In this document: piece by piece, positions 52,798 to 61,305 of the stretch
How the letters are laid out: every line of letters starts with the position of its first letter
Numbering within the stretch: the first letter of the stretch is position 1
DNA from: Mycobacterium sp. ITM-2016-00317
GTDB lineage: Bacteria; Actinomycetota; Actinomycetes; Mycobacteriales; Mycobacteriaceae
Assembly: GCF_002968295.1 (NCBI RefSeq)
Contig: NZ_CP134399.1
Span: 5,952,001 to 6,016,000 of the forward strand
DNA length: 64,000 bases
Direction of reading: 5' to 3'
The notes under the pieces: model-generated
The model's database searches: none
What the model was told of the DNA's origin: nothing
What the model saw: the letters and a program-made list of their open reading frames with translations, nothing else
Made by a program: the position numbers and the translations under genes

Positions 52798-53345
52798 CCG
52801 GGCGGATACGCGCCGGTTGGCTGACCGAATCGTGCAGACGTGGAACGTTAACCGGCCCGGCCGCGGCTCCGGACGGATCTGCGGGCAGGACGTCACCGCC
52901 TTCGGAATCGGTGTCGTCACCCGGGTCGCGCCGAGATCGCCGGCCTGCCGCCGCGGCAAGCGGCGGCACACCGCGGCGGGTTCAGTCAGTCGACCACGCT
53001 GATACCGCACCCCCGCCAGATGGCGCTGCGTCGAACGCCGCAGTGTAGAAACGGCTTTCGTCCCGACGACGAGTAAGTCGGCATGGAGATGGCGGGCGAC
53101 CTCTCCTCCAGCGGCCATACCTTCGTCCGAGGCACGACGACGTGCTGGTCAACCGCATCGGCCGCCACCCACACTGATCCGTCCGAGGCGGCGAAGGCTG
53201 CGGCCGGCGACTGGGACATTTCAACTTCTTCGTGCCCGAGCCGCGCAGACTGGTGCGAATGCTCACCGAGCTGTTCGCCTTTCGGGTGCCGAGCTGCCCA
53301 CTCTAGGATCGACAGTCAGGTTGTCCAACCTAGGAGTACCCATCA
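52798..53345. other. noncoding region with indistinct gene remnants
   Basis: About 550 bp without an intact gene. On the minus strand near 53040-53130 a short frame (HLHADLLVVGTKAV) looks protein-like, and on the plus strand near 53220-53300 another reads FNFFVPEPRRLVRMLTELF, but neither could be tied to a family. The region adjoins a truncated hydrolase and may be decayed coding sequence. Confidence 0.4.
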
Positions 53346-53940
53346 CCGCGCTTGCCCCGGCCGGCGCCACCATCCCCGCTGTCACCCATCACCGAGCAGA
53401 CGTCAACGGAACCCAACTGCACTACGTATCCGCTGGCACTACAGGAACCCCGATCCTGCTGGTGCACGGGTGGCCCGAGACATGGTGGGCCTTCGCAAGC
53501 TCATCCCATTGTTGTCGGCGACACACCGGGTCTTCGCCGTCGACCTTCGCGGATTCGGGGACTCCAGCGCCGGCGACGGCGCCTACGACGAAGCCACCTC
53601 GGCCGAGGACATGCACCACCTGGTCGAGCACCTCGGTGCGGGCCCAGTCCACGTGCTCTGCCAGGACATCAGTGGCGGTCTAGGTTTCCGCTTCGCGGCC
53701 ACCCACCCCGAGGACGTCCTGAGCTTCACCGCGATCGAGACCACCTTGGCCGGCTTCGGGCTCGAATCCCTGGCAGACGTGAACAACGGCGGCTCTTGGC
53801 ACGTCGGATTCCTTGGCCCACCAGGCATCCCGGGAATGCTCCTGGCCGGACACGAACGCGAGCTCATAGCCGACTGGGCGTACCCGACGATGACCATCGT
53901 GAAGAACGCCATCACCGAAGGCGACATCGACAGGAGGTCC
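53346..53940 (+). pseudogene. alpha/beta hydrolase (epoxide hydrolase/dehalogenase-like), frameshifted and 3' truncated
   Basis: The first frame has HYVSAGTTGTPILLVHGWPETW. The second resumes with RKLIPLLSATHRVFAVDLRGFG and LCQDISGGLGFRFAATHPE, the nucleophile elbow. Adding one C near 53494 joins WWAF-RKL. Similarity stops at about 53935, before the cap and catalytic His, where sequence of unrelated polarity begins. The gene is certainly nonfunctional at its 3' end. Confidence 0.75.
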
Positions 53941-54030
53941 CAAACCTCGACGAACTTGCCGTCTTCCACCTTGTATAGCGTGAACTCTTTGACACTCACC
54001 TGTCGACCGCTGGCTTCTCGTCCTCGAAAC
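53936..54030 (-). pseudogene. fragment of a SnoaL/ester-cyclase-like protein
   Basis: The minus-strand translation ASGRQVSVKEFTLYKVEDGK followed by FVEVWDLL is the characteristic strand pair of SnoaL-like NTF2-fold proteins. It lacks the rest of the domain on both sides and abuts the truncated hydrolase, marking a recombination junction near 53936. Confidence 0.6.
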
Positions 54031-54329
54031 GTTCCGCGGGCTACCTAGTTCGCGAGACGCTATGCCCTCCTTGCGCTTGAGACTGTGAACGCTGGGCCAC
54101 GGCGCGCTGTGTAGGCATTGGCCCGGAACACGCTCTGCGCGGCCAGGACCGATCACGCTTCGACTCTCCCGGCAAGGTCGCCGTGGTGCGCCCCCAGTTC
54201 ATGGTTCACGGTGGTGCCAACGATGCCGGTGGCCACCTCACGGAGAAGGTCATCTCTGCGGCGGCATGCTTCGAGAACAAGATGTCGTGCACCCCGCCCG
54301 GGCATCTCCCGCGCGAGGGCGTTGCGCGA

Positions 54330-55145
54330 TCATTGCACCGCTTTGCGCCAAGCGAGCATTTCGTTGAGGACCGAGAAGTCATAGCCCGCATCGGTCGGGT
54401 GAATTTCGGTGGTTAACATCGTGGCACCGGCGTCGAGGAAGGCGTCGGCACTGGCGGCGCCTTCCCAGCCCACGGACCGTTCGATGTCGGCGGGTGCGCG
54501 GCCAGCGGCGGACGCGAGGTCGTCGAGGCGCGCGCTGGCAACGTGGAAGTTGTCGAGACCAATGTAGGTGTGCCAGATGTCGGCGTGCCGAGCTACCGCG
54601 GGCAGCGTCCGCTTGATACCTGATCCACCGATCAGGATAGGAACCTTGCGTACCGGTGCAGGCGTAAGGACCGCCAGGCGCGCCGCGATGCGCTCCAAGC
54701 CGGCGTCAAGCAGATCAAAACGCGACTTCAGGGTGCCGAAGTCGTAACCGTAGGTGGTGTAGTCCTTTTCGTACCAGCCGGAACCGACGCCGAGGATCAG
54801 TCGGCCGCCGCTGATGTGATCAACAGTGCGGGCCATGTCGGCCAGCAGGTCAGGATTGCGATACGCGATACCGCTGACCAGTAACCCAATCTCGGGGCGG
54901 TTGGTAATCTCGGCCCACGTTGCCAACGAGGTCCACCCTTCGAAGTTGTTCACGTCGGGTTGGACCTCGTCGAGCACGGGCATGCCGTCGACGATCTCGC
55001 TGAAGGTAGGCCTATGGAAGTGGTCATAACCGAAAATGATGTCGGTTCCGATGTCTTCGGCATGCAGAACCGCGCTGCGCCAGCTCTGGTAATCCGGGGC
55101 CCCGCCGGGCCACAGTTGCACTCCGATGCGTATTGGTCGACTCAT
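54330..55145 (-). CDS. LLM-class F420-dependent oxidoreductase
   Basis: 271 residues from ATG 55145, preceded by GGATGGAG. It is a luciferase-like barrel with DIIFGYDHFHRP, VSGIAYRNPDLLADMARTVDH and LILGVGSGWYEKDYTTYGYDF. It is shorter at the C-terminus than the paralogue at 41977. F420 use is inferred from the family. It is divergent from a LysR gene. Confidence 0.88.
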   Translation of the reverse strand: MSRPIRIGVQLWPGGAPDYQSWRSAVLHAEDIGTDIIFGYDHFHRPTFSEIVDGMPVLDEVQPDVNNFEGWTSLATWAEITNRPEIGLLVSGIAYRNPDLLADMARTVDHISGGRLILGVGSGWYEKDYTTYGYDFGTLKSRFDLLDAGLERIAARLAVLTPAPVRKVPILIGGSGIKRTLPAVARHADIWHTYIGLDNFHVASARLDDLASAAGRAPADIERSVGWEGAASADAFLDAGATMLTTEIHPTDAGYDFSVLNEMLAWRKAVQ

Positions 55146-55310
55146 GTGCAGCTCCATCCACCTGTGGGGGTTGTCGATGATTTGAAGGGCCCGGCCGTGC
55201 TCATCTCGGGCGCTGGATCCCCACGGTATGAGCGGCACGACATAGAGGCAAATAGTGGAGACGTATATTCTTCATTGACACTGTCTATGTCACGTCGGAG
55301 GTAGATCCGA

Positions 55311-56219
55311 ATGAGCTTGCGTCAATATGAATACGCCCTAGCTGTCGCCGAGGAGGGCTCCATGACGGCGGCAGCAGAGCGTCTGCGAGTCACTCAGCCA
55401 TCGCTGTCCCAGCAGATCGGCGCCCTGGAGAAGCACCTCGGGGTGCAGCTGTTCACCCGCACCCCGAACGGGGTGACTGTGACGGTAGCCGGCCGGGCCT
55501 TCCTGGCTGAGGCGAAGATCGCGACCACTGCATCCCGGCGCGCCATCATGGCCGCCCGCGCCGCTGACGGGGAGCTCGCAGGCGAACTCATCATCGCCGT
55601 CCACATGGGCCTGGGAGCACGGCAGCTGCCGCAAGCCTTGGGACAGCTGCGCAACCGGCACCCAAAGTTGCAGGTAACGCTCCACGAGGAGCCCGATCCC
55701 GCGGACATGGAACGCCTGCTTCGCCAAGGGGCTCTCGACATGATCCTCGTACACCACGTCCCGGCGGGGTGCCCTTTCGACGTGCACCGACTGGGCGAGG
55801 AAGCCTTCGTCGCCGTCGTACCGAAGGGGCACCCGCTTTCCTCCGAGGTAGCCCCCCTGCGCCTGGAGAACCTGGCGTCAGAGGCGTGGATCCGGTACCG
55901 GGGCGGTAGCCTGCTCGACGACTACCTCGCCCGCCTACTCGCCAGCGCGGGCCGCAGCCCGCACACGGTAGCCAGAGCGTCACAGATCTCCACCGCGGTG
56001 CGTCTCGTCGCGCAAGGCCTCGGCGTGACTGTGGTCCCGGCCTCGGCCGTCCCCGAAGGCTTCGAAGAACTGGCCCGTCCGCTCCAGCCCGCCCTAACCG
56101 AGCCCGTCCTCGTCGGCGTGCGGCGCAATCCGGGCCCAGCAGAGACCACCATGCTTGACCACCTAAACCAGCAGAACTGGTGCGGCACAGGCCTACTCTC
56201 TCGCTCAGCACTTGTTTGA
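55311..56219 (+). CDS. LysR-family transcriptional regulator
   Basis: 302 residues. The LysR helix-turn-helix (about 1-60) is MSLRQYEYALAVAEEGSMTA through QPSLSQQIGALEKHLG. The effector domain (about 90-295) has the periplasmic-binding fold. It is divergent from the LLM oxidoreductase at 54330, which it probably activates. The 165-bp gap is AT-richer than average. Confidence 0.93.
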   Translation: MSLRQYEYALAVAEEGSMTAAAERLRVTQPSLSQQIGALEKHLGVQLFTRTPNGVTVTVAGRAFLAEAKIATTASRRAIMAARAADGELAGELIIAVHMGLGARQLPQALGQLRNRHPKLQVTLHEEPDPADMERLLRQGALDMILVHHVPAGCPFDVHRLGEEAFVAVVPKGHPLSSEVAPLRLENLASEAWIRYRGGSLLDDYLARLLASAGRSPHTVARASQISTAVRLVAQGLGVTVVPASAVPEGFEELARPLQPALTEPVLVGVRRNPGPAETTMLDHLNQQNWCGTGLLSRSALV

Positions 56220-56603
56220 TCATGGCACTCCACGCGCAAGAACAGGACAGTTCCCCTTCGCAGGGCTTCGTGAAGTCAAGCTCCGCATTTGACGGCTCTT
56301 CGTGAACGAGAGTGCAGCGCCGCTCAGCGGAACACTGGGCGAAGTGTCGTATCGGTGAGCTGAAGCGGGGCCCCGGTGGGGAGCAGACCACGATCTTCTG
56401 ATCGCCGGCGGCTCGTGATCCCTGCCCCTTGGCTGCCAGTCTCGCTGATGGGCTCAGCGTTAGCGGTGTCTGTCCATTGGGCACGATCTGCGCCGTCGCT
56501 TGACCAGCAATGATTCCACCCCTCTTCAGTAGGGCAGGTTTCCCCGGGTCCCAAATGCTGCTATGCGCCGGTAGAAGACGGAATACTCGCGAATCTCACT
56601 TTC
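56220..56603. other. convergent intergenic region without a gene
   Basis: 384 bp between the ends of the LysR and dnaB transcripts. Frames on both strands are arginine/serine-rich and without family features. The right boundary is the TGGACAT palindrome array. Confidence 0.5.
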
Positions 56604-56662
56604 ATGTCCAATTGGACATCAGGTGGACATTTCACTTGAGAATTGGACATGAAACTTGAGAA
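56604..56662. repeat. TGGACAT palindrome and half-site array downstream of dnaB
   Basis: A perfect 16-bp palindrome ATGTCCAATTGGACAT (56604-56619) is followed by TGGACAT copies at 56624-56630 and 56644-56650. ACTTGAGAA is repeated directly at 56634-56642 and 56654-56662. The half-sites are 11 and 20 bp apart, about one and two helical turns. No gene start is nearby. Confidence 0.75.
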
Positions 56663-56679
56663 GCCACAACAAAGCTTCG

Positions 56680-59025
56680 CTACTTGGCCATGTTCGAGAA
56701 CCGCGACAAATGCAGCTGGTGGGCGACGGTGATCGTCCTCGTCGGACCGGCGCGGTGTTTCGCGACAATCAGGTCCGCCTCGCCGCCGCGCGGGTCGTCC
56801 GTCTCGAACGCGTCGGGGCGGTGCAGCAGAATGACCATGTCCGCATCCTGCTCAATAGAGCCCGATTCGCGGAGATCGGACAGCATCGGCTTCTTGTCGG
56901 TGCGCTGCTCGGGCCCTCGGTTCAGCTGACTCATCGCCACCACCGGCACCTCCAGCTCCTTGGCCAAAAGTTTGATCTGCCTTGAGAACTCGGAGACTTC
57001 CTGCTGGCGCGATTCGACCTTCTTGCCGGATGTCATCAGCTGCAGGTAGTCGATCACCACCAGGCGCAGATCCGCCTTCTGCTTCAACCGACGTGCCTTG
57101 GCTCGGATCTCCATCATCGTGAGGTTCGGCGAATCGTCGATATACAGAGGGGCCTCGCTGATCTCACTCATCCGCCGGGCCAGCCGCGTCCAGTCGTCGT
57201 CGTTCATCCGCCCCGATCGCATGTCGGCGAGCTTGATCTTTGCCTCCGCCGAGAGCAGACGCATGACGATTTCGGTCTTGCTCATCTCGAGCGAGAACAC
57301 GATGCTCGGCAAGTGGTGCTTGATAGAGCACGACCGCATGAAATCCAGACCCAGTGTCGAGTTGTGCGTCGGAATCATGGACCGACTCGCCAAGTACATG
57401 TGATCGTCGTTGTCGACCTCCACACACCGGACCGGGACACTGGCCACGGGCCGGACGTCGACGATGAAGCGCGAATTGGAGCGCACGGAACTCGACGCGC
57501 GACGCTCCTTGTGCAGCAGATCTTTTCGATGCAGTCCGAACACGGATTCGGCCGCTGAGAAGTTGAGGATGTACGCCGTCGAGGATGCTTCCGTTCGCCC
57601 CTTCACGGCCTTGGCCGCCACCTGACAGCGGTAGCCGAACGACACGACCAGTTCGGCGACATCAGTGGCCAGACGCTGGTTCGTGACGCTGAACTGAACC
57701 GTACCTCCGTTGGTCACGGTGCCGTCGGTGTCGAGGAGGCCGGCAAGCAGCGCGCGCCGTTGCGACTCAGAGGCACGCAGGTATTCGGCCGGGATGTGCT
57801 TGTTGCCGAAGACCCCGATCGTCCGCAGAGACGCCTCGGACAGATCCACGCCCTCCCCTTCGATCCGCATCAGGATCTCGGGGTCCATCGTGGTGATCTG
57901 AGCGGCGCTCGACGTTCCGTCGCCCAGCCACGCACCCAAGGTGTAGGGCGGGACGAGGAGCTCGGCATCGGGCGCTTCGATCGGCGCCGTGTTGACGACG
58001 GAATGGTTGAGGCGACGATCGGCGGTCGGACACCGAAGTGTCTCGGCGATGTCGCGCGTCGTCCGGACCTCGGCCGCCGCGCGCGCCTTCCGCCGCGACG
58101 CGCGGGTCTCGGTCAGCCACTGGTGTTCGGCGTCGGCGACAATGACGGTCCCGTCGGAGAACTCGACCTCGTAACACGGCCGGTCCACCATCACCTCGGT
58201 GGCCGCGACCACCCGGGTGGGCTTGCCGTCCGCACCGATCAACTGATCGCCGACCTCGACGTCGGCCATCGTCGTCCAGCCCGCAGGTGTCGGCAGCGGA
58301 GTGTCCAGCGCCAGCGCCTTGCCCATACCGGGCCTGGCTGCCACAACGATCATCTGACCCGGATGCAGCCCGTTGGTCAGCTCGTCGAGATCGGTGAATC
58401 CCGTCGGGACACCTTTGGAGACCCCGCCCTCGGACGCGATCGCGTCGATCTCGTCCATCGCCGGCTGGAGGATCTCCTCCAGGATCACGAAATCCTCGGA
58501 GGACTTGCGCTCGGTGACGTCGTAGATCTCGGCCTGGGCGCGGTCCACGATCTCGTTGACGTCGGCGCCGTCGGCGCCCGCGTAGCCGTACTGCACGACC
58601 CGCGTCCCCGCCTCGACGAGGCGGCGCAGCAGCGACTTCTCGGCGACGATCTCGGCGTAGTACCCGGCGTTGGCCGCCGTCGGCACTGTGGAGATCAGCG
58701 TGTGGAGATACGGCGCACCCCCGACCCGGCGCAGCAGTCCGCGCCGGTCGAGCTCTGCGGCGACCGTGACGGCGTCGGCGGGCTCACCGCGCCCGTACAG
58801 GTCCAGGATCGCGTCGTAGACGAGTTGGTTGGCCGGCTTGTAGAAGTCGCCCGGCCGGAGCTTCTCCAGGACGTCAGCGACGGCGTCCTTGCTCAGCAGC
58901 ATCCCGCCCAGCACGGCCTGCTCGGCCGCGGCGTCCTGCGGGGGCTGGCGACCGAAATCCTCGCCGGGCGGCGGCTCCATGTCGGAGCGATCCGCTGGAC
59001 GACCCCGGTCATCTACGACAGCCAC
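56680..59025 (-). CDS. dnaB: replicative DNA helicase DnaB with P-loop intein
   Basis: A 781-codon precursor; removing the intein (residues 237-555) leaves a 462-residue DnaB. The N-terminal primase-interacting domain is at about 30-135 and the RecA-type helicase domain from about 195. Walker A is split as ARPGMGK | ST, Walker B is VVIDYLQLM near 658, and SQLNRGPEQR is the arginine/DnaB4 motif. The start is GTG with AAAGG upstream. DnaB unwinds DNA ahead of the fork as a hexamer. It follows rplI after a 495-bp gap. Confidence 0.97.
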   Translation of the reverse strand: MAVVDDRGRPADRSDMEPPPGEDFGRQPPQDAAAEQAVLGGMLLSKDAVADVLEKLRPGDFYKPANQLVYDAILDLYGRGEPADAVTVAAELDRRGLLRRVGGAPYLHTLISTVPTAANAGYYAEIVAEKSLLRRLVEAGTRVVQYGYAGADGADVNEIVDRAQAEIYDVTERKSSEDFVILEEILQPAMDEIDAIASEGGVSKGVPTGFTDLDELTNGLHPGQMIVVAARPGMGKALALDTPLPTPAGWTTMADVEVGDQLIGADGKPTRVVAATEVMVDRPCYEVEFSDGTVIVADAEHQWLTETRASRRKARAAAEVRTTRDIAETLRCPTADRRLNHSVVNTAPIEAPDAELLVPPYTLGAWLGDGTSSAAQITTMDPEILMRIEGEGVDLSEASLRTIGVFGNKHIPAEYLRASESQRRALLAGLLDTDGTVTNGGTVQFSVTNQRLATDVAELVVSFGYRCQVAAKAVKGRTEASSTAYILNFSAAESVFGLHRKDLLHKERRASSSVRSNSRFIVDVRPVASVPVRCVEVDNDDHMYLASRSMIPTHNSTLGLDFMRSCSIKHHLPSIVFSLEMSKTEIVMRLLSAEAKIKLADMRSGRMNDDDWTRLARRMSEISEAPLYIDDSPNLTMMEIRAKARRLKQKADLRLVVIDYLQLMTSGKKVESRQQEVSEFSRQIKLLAKELEVPVVAMSQLNRGPEQRTDKKPMLSDLRESGSIEQDADMVILLHRPDAFETDDPRGGEADLIVAKHRAGPTRTITVAHQLHLSRFSNMAK
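57361..58317 (-). mobile_element. DnaB intein with LAGLIDADG endonuclease, class 3-type splicing residues
   Basis: 319 residues inserted between Lys and Ser of the helicase P-loop. Residue 1 is Ala, not Cys/Ser. Block B contains HQW (Trp303 of the precursor), block F RCVEVDNDDHMYLA has Cys534, and block G IPTHN|S has Thr553: the WCT trio described for class 3 inteins such as mycobacteriophage Bethlehem and M. smegmatis DnaB inteins. LGAWLGDGT and LLAGLLDTDGT are the two endonuclease motifs, so it may still be mobile. Confidence 0.92.
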
Positions 59026-59054
59026 GCAGCGCCTTTCCCCTCGTTGATCGAAGT

Positions 59055-59070
59055 GTGAACATATGTTCGA
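59055..59070. promoter_or_regulatory. candidate LexA (SOS) box upstream of dnaB
   Basis: GTGAACATATGTTCGA contains the perfect dyad GAACATATGTTC and differs from the mycobacterial SOS consensus TCGAAC-N4-GTTCGA only in its first two bases. It is 30 bp upstream of the dnaB start. Confidence 0.5.
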
Positions 59071-59455
59071 AGACCTGTGCCCCCGATGTTAGTTCCCGTC
59101 TCCGACAAAGCCCCCGCCTGGGACGCAACCACCCCTGCGGCGCACAACGTTAGACGTTGCTGGAGGGGAATCAAGTCGACCCTGTTGATGACCCTGGGGA
59201 TGGCGTGTGGATAGATCAGGTCGCTCATGTTGAGGGGCTGGGGAGAACCTGTTAGTAACTGCGTGCGTGAACACCGTTTCTGCAGATGAACGCACGATAG
59301 GACCGTCGGGAGGCTGTGGATGGGAAATTGCCCGGCGTGTCGTGTCCGGTTTCCTTCTCGGGCGTGTTGTGTTTCATCGCGGGGCCGAGAAGGTTAACAG
59401 CCGGTGAGGTTCGCTGCGATTGATTTGCCGGGAAAAGTTCGCCACGGCACACGAC
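59071..59455. other. noncoding region between rplI and dnaB
   Basis: About 385 bp with no plausible gene. It is the position occupied by Rv0057 in M. tuberculosis, but no related frame is seen. It must contain the dnaB promoter (minus strand). AACGTTAGACGTT near 59148 is a small imperfect palindrome. Confidence 0.5.
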
Positions 59456-59496
59456 AACGGCCGGGTGAGACCCCGCAGGGTCCTCACCCGGCCGTT
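59456..59496 (-). terminator. terminator hairpin of the rpsF-ssb-rpsR-rplI operon
   Basis: AACGGCCGGGTGAG and CTCACCCGGCCGTT form a 14-bp perfect stem, extended by GACCC/GGGTC pairing around a CGCA-type loop, 25 bp beyond the rplI stop. The minus-strand 3' side continues with TTGTCGTG, a weak T-rich tail. Confidence 0.8.
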
Positions 59497-59520
59497 TGAC
59501 GCCGGAGTCGGCCGAGCCGA

Positions 59521-59976
59521 CTAGTTGGCTACGACATTCAGCGACAGCGAAGCGTTCACCTCGGGGTGCAAACGCACGCCCACGGTGTGGGTGCCCGTCG
59601 TCTTGATGTGCGCCTTGGGCAGGCTGACGGTCCGCTTGTCGAGGTTCGGTCCGCCGGCCTTCTTGATCGCGGTGACGACGTCGGACGCGGTGACCGAGCC
59701 GAACAGCTTGCCGGAGTCACCGGCCGCCTTGACGGCCAGTTCGACGTTGTCCAGCGCCTCGATCGCCTGCTTGAGCTCGTTGGCGTGCTCGAGGCCCTTG
59801 ACGCTCTTGAGCTCCTGGGCGCGACGGATGTCCTCGGCCTGGCGCTGGGCGCCACGGGTGGCGACGATCGCCAGCCCGCGGGGCAGCAGGTAGTTGCGGC
59901 CGTAGCCGTCCTTGACCTCGACGGCGTCACCGGGGGCTCCGAGGTGCTCGACCTCGGCAGTCAGAATCAGTTTCAT
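59521..59976 (-). CDS. rplI: 50S ribosomal protein L9
   Basis: 151 residues from ATG 59976. The N-terminal RNA-binding domain has the L9 signature [34 protein letters not shown] block (positions 1-30), with the long connecting helix and C-terminal domain following. It is 11 bp downstream of rpsR in the ribosomal operon, and a strong hairpin follows. Confidence 0.97.
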   Translation of the reverse strand: MKLILTAEVEHLGAPGDAVEVKDGYGRNYLLPRGLAIVATRGAQRQAEDIRRAQELKSVKGLEHANELKQAIEALDNVELAVKAAGDSGKLFGSVTASDVVTAIKKAGGPNLDKRTVSLPKAHIKTTGTHTVGVRLHPEVNASLSLNVVAN

Positions 59977-59987
59977 TGTCGTGGTCC

Positions 59988-60254
59988 TTATCGCGTCGAC
60001 GAGCTGAACGGCAGCAGGGCGACCTCGCGGGCGTTCTTGACCGCGATCGCGATATCGCGCTGGTGCTGAACGCAGTTGCCCGTCACCCGGCGCGCACGGA
60101 TCTTGCCGCGCTCGCTGATGTAGGTACGGAGCAGCTGGGTGTCCTTGTAGTCGATAACCTGGTTCTTGCCCTTCTTCGAGCAGAACACGCACTTGCGAGT
60201 CTTGACCGGCTTCTCAGGAGCCGGGCGCCTCTTGGTGGAGGAGGACTTGGCCAT
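59988..60254 (-). CDS. rpsR: 30S ribosomal protein S18, zinc-binding type
   Basis: 88 residues with [10 protein letters not shown] and NCVQHQRD, supplying the Cys/His zinc ligands of C+ S18 proteins. Mycobacteria usually carry a second, zinc-independent copy elsewhere under Zur control. It sits between ssb and rplI, as in M. tuberculosis rpsR1. Confidence 0.96.
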   Translation of the reverse strand: MAKSSSTKRRPAPEKPVKTRKCVFCSKKGKNQVIDYKDTQLLRTYISERGKIRARRVTGNCVQHQRDIAIAVKNAREVALLPFSSSTR

Positions 60255-60290
60255 GTGTCTTTCTCTTTCTGAAAATCACTGATTGGTATG

Positions 60291-60800
60291 TCAGAAGGGC
60301 GGTTCGTCGTCGGCGCCGCCGAACGAGCCCGATGCGGGCGCACTGCCCCACGGGTCCTCGGCCGGCGCGCTGTTGGCCGCGGGACGCGAGTTACCGCCCC
60401 CGCCGCCGCCGAATCCGCCGCCCCCGCCGCCACTGCGGCTGGCTTTGTTGACCTTGGCGGTCGCGTAGCGCAGTGAAGGTCCGATCTCCTCGACCTCGAC
60501 CTCCATCACGGTGCGCTTCTCGCCTTCACGAGTCTCGAAGGAGCGCTGCTTGAGCCGCCCGGTCACGATGACCCGCGATCCGCGAGTCAAGCTCTCCGCG
60601 ACATTCTCGGCGGCCTCGCGCCAGATGTTGCACCGCAGGAACAGCGCTTCGCCGTCCTTCCACTCACCGCTCTGGCGGTCGTAGATGCGCGGGGTGGACG
60701 CAACCGTGAAGTTGGCCACCGCGGCACCGGAAGGGGTGAAGCGCAGTTCGGGATCTGCCGTCAGGTTTCCGACGACGGTAATGGTGGTGTCACCAGCCAC
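60291..60800 (-). CDS. ssb: single-stranded DNA-binding protein
   Basis: 169 residues. The OB fold starts [20 protein letters not shown], a Gly/Ser-rich linker follows (about 118-150), and the acidic protein-interaction tail ends DDEPPF. It is the replicative SSB of the rpsF-ssb-rpsR-rplI operon. Confidence 0.97.
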   Translation of the reverse strand: MAGDTTITVVGNLTADPELRFTPSGAAVANFTVASTPRIYDRQSGEWKDGEALFLRCNIWREAAENVAESLTRGSRVIVTGRLKQRSFETREGEKRTVMEVEVEEIGPSLRYATAKVNKASRSGGGGGGFGGGGGGNSRPAANSAPAEDPWGSAPASGSFGGADDEPPF

Positions 60801-60862
60801 GAGTTCCTCCTAGGTGGGCGTTGGGCGCGAGCCTACGCAGCGGTCCCGACGAGCGGCACCCT

Positions 60863-61153
60863 TTAGTGCTTGTCGGTCCGCATCACCTTGGTCCGCAGCA
60901 CGGACTCGTTCAGGTTGAGCTGACGATCGAGCTCGGACACCGTCGCGGGCTCGGCCTTGACGTCGACGATCGCGTAGATGCCCTCGGCATGCTTGGCGAT
61001 CTCGTACGCCAGGCGGCGCCGGCCCCAGATGTCGACCTTGTCGACAGTGCCACCGTCCTTGCGGATGACGTTCAGGAACGTCTCCAACGACGGAGCTACG
61101 GTGCGCTCGTCAAGTGTGGGGTCGAGAATGACCATGATTTCGTATGGACGCAT
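60863..61153 (-). CDS. rpsF: 30S ribosomal protein S6
   Basis: 96 residues from ATG 61153, preceded by [28 protein letters not shown] and [18 protein letters not shown] are S6 signatures. It is first in the ribosomal/ssb operon. A longer frame (to 63157) reads through it only because the upstream sequence lacks stops in that frame. Confidence 0.97.
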   Translation of the reverse strand: MRPYEIMVILDPTLDERTVAPSLETFLNVIRKDGGTVDKVDIWGRRRLAYEIAKHAEGIYAIVDVKAEPATVSELDRQLNLNESVLRTKVMRTDKH

Positions 61154-61305
61154 GAGAAACCCATCACCTCCTCTGGTCTTGTCGGCCACGGCGTGTCCGT
61201 GGCAGGAGGGTCGCCTGCGTCGGCAACTGGCCCAGGCTACCGGAATGGCCGCTGATCTGCGAAATCGAGCGTGCATCGGGCGCGCAAAGCGACAGTGGGT
61301 GTCGC

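Noticed and set aside
57760..59058. A 432-codon open frame antisense to dnaB
   Set aside because: It is antisense to well-conserved DnaB and intein sequence, His/Arg/Gly-rich and without family features.
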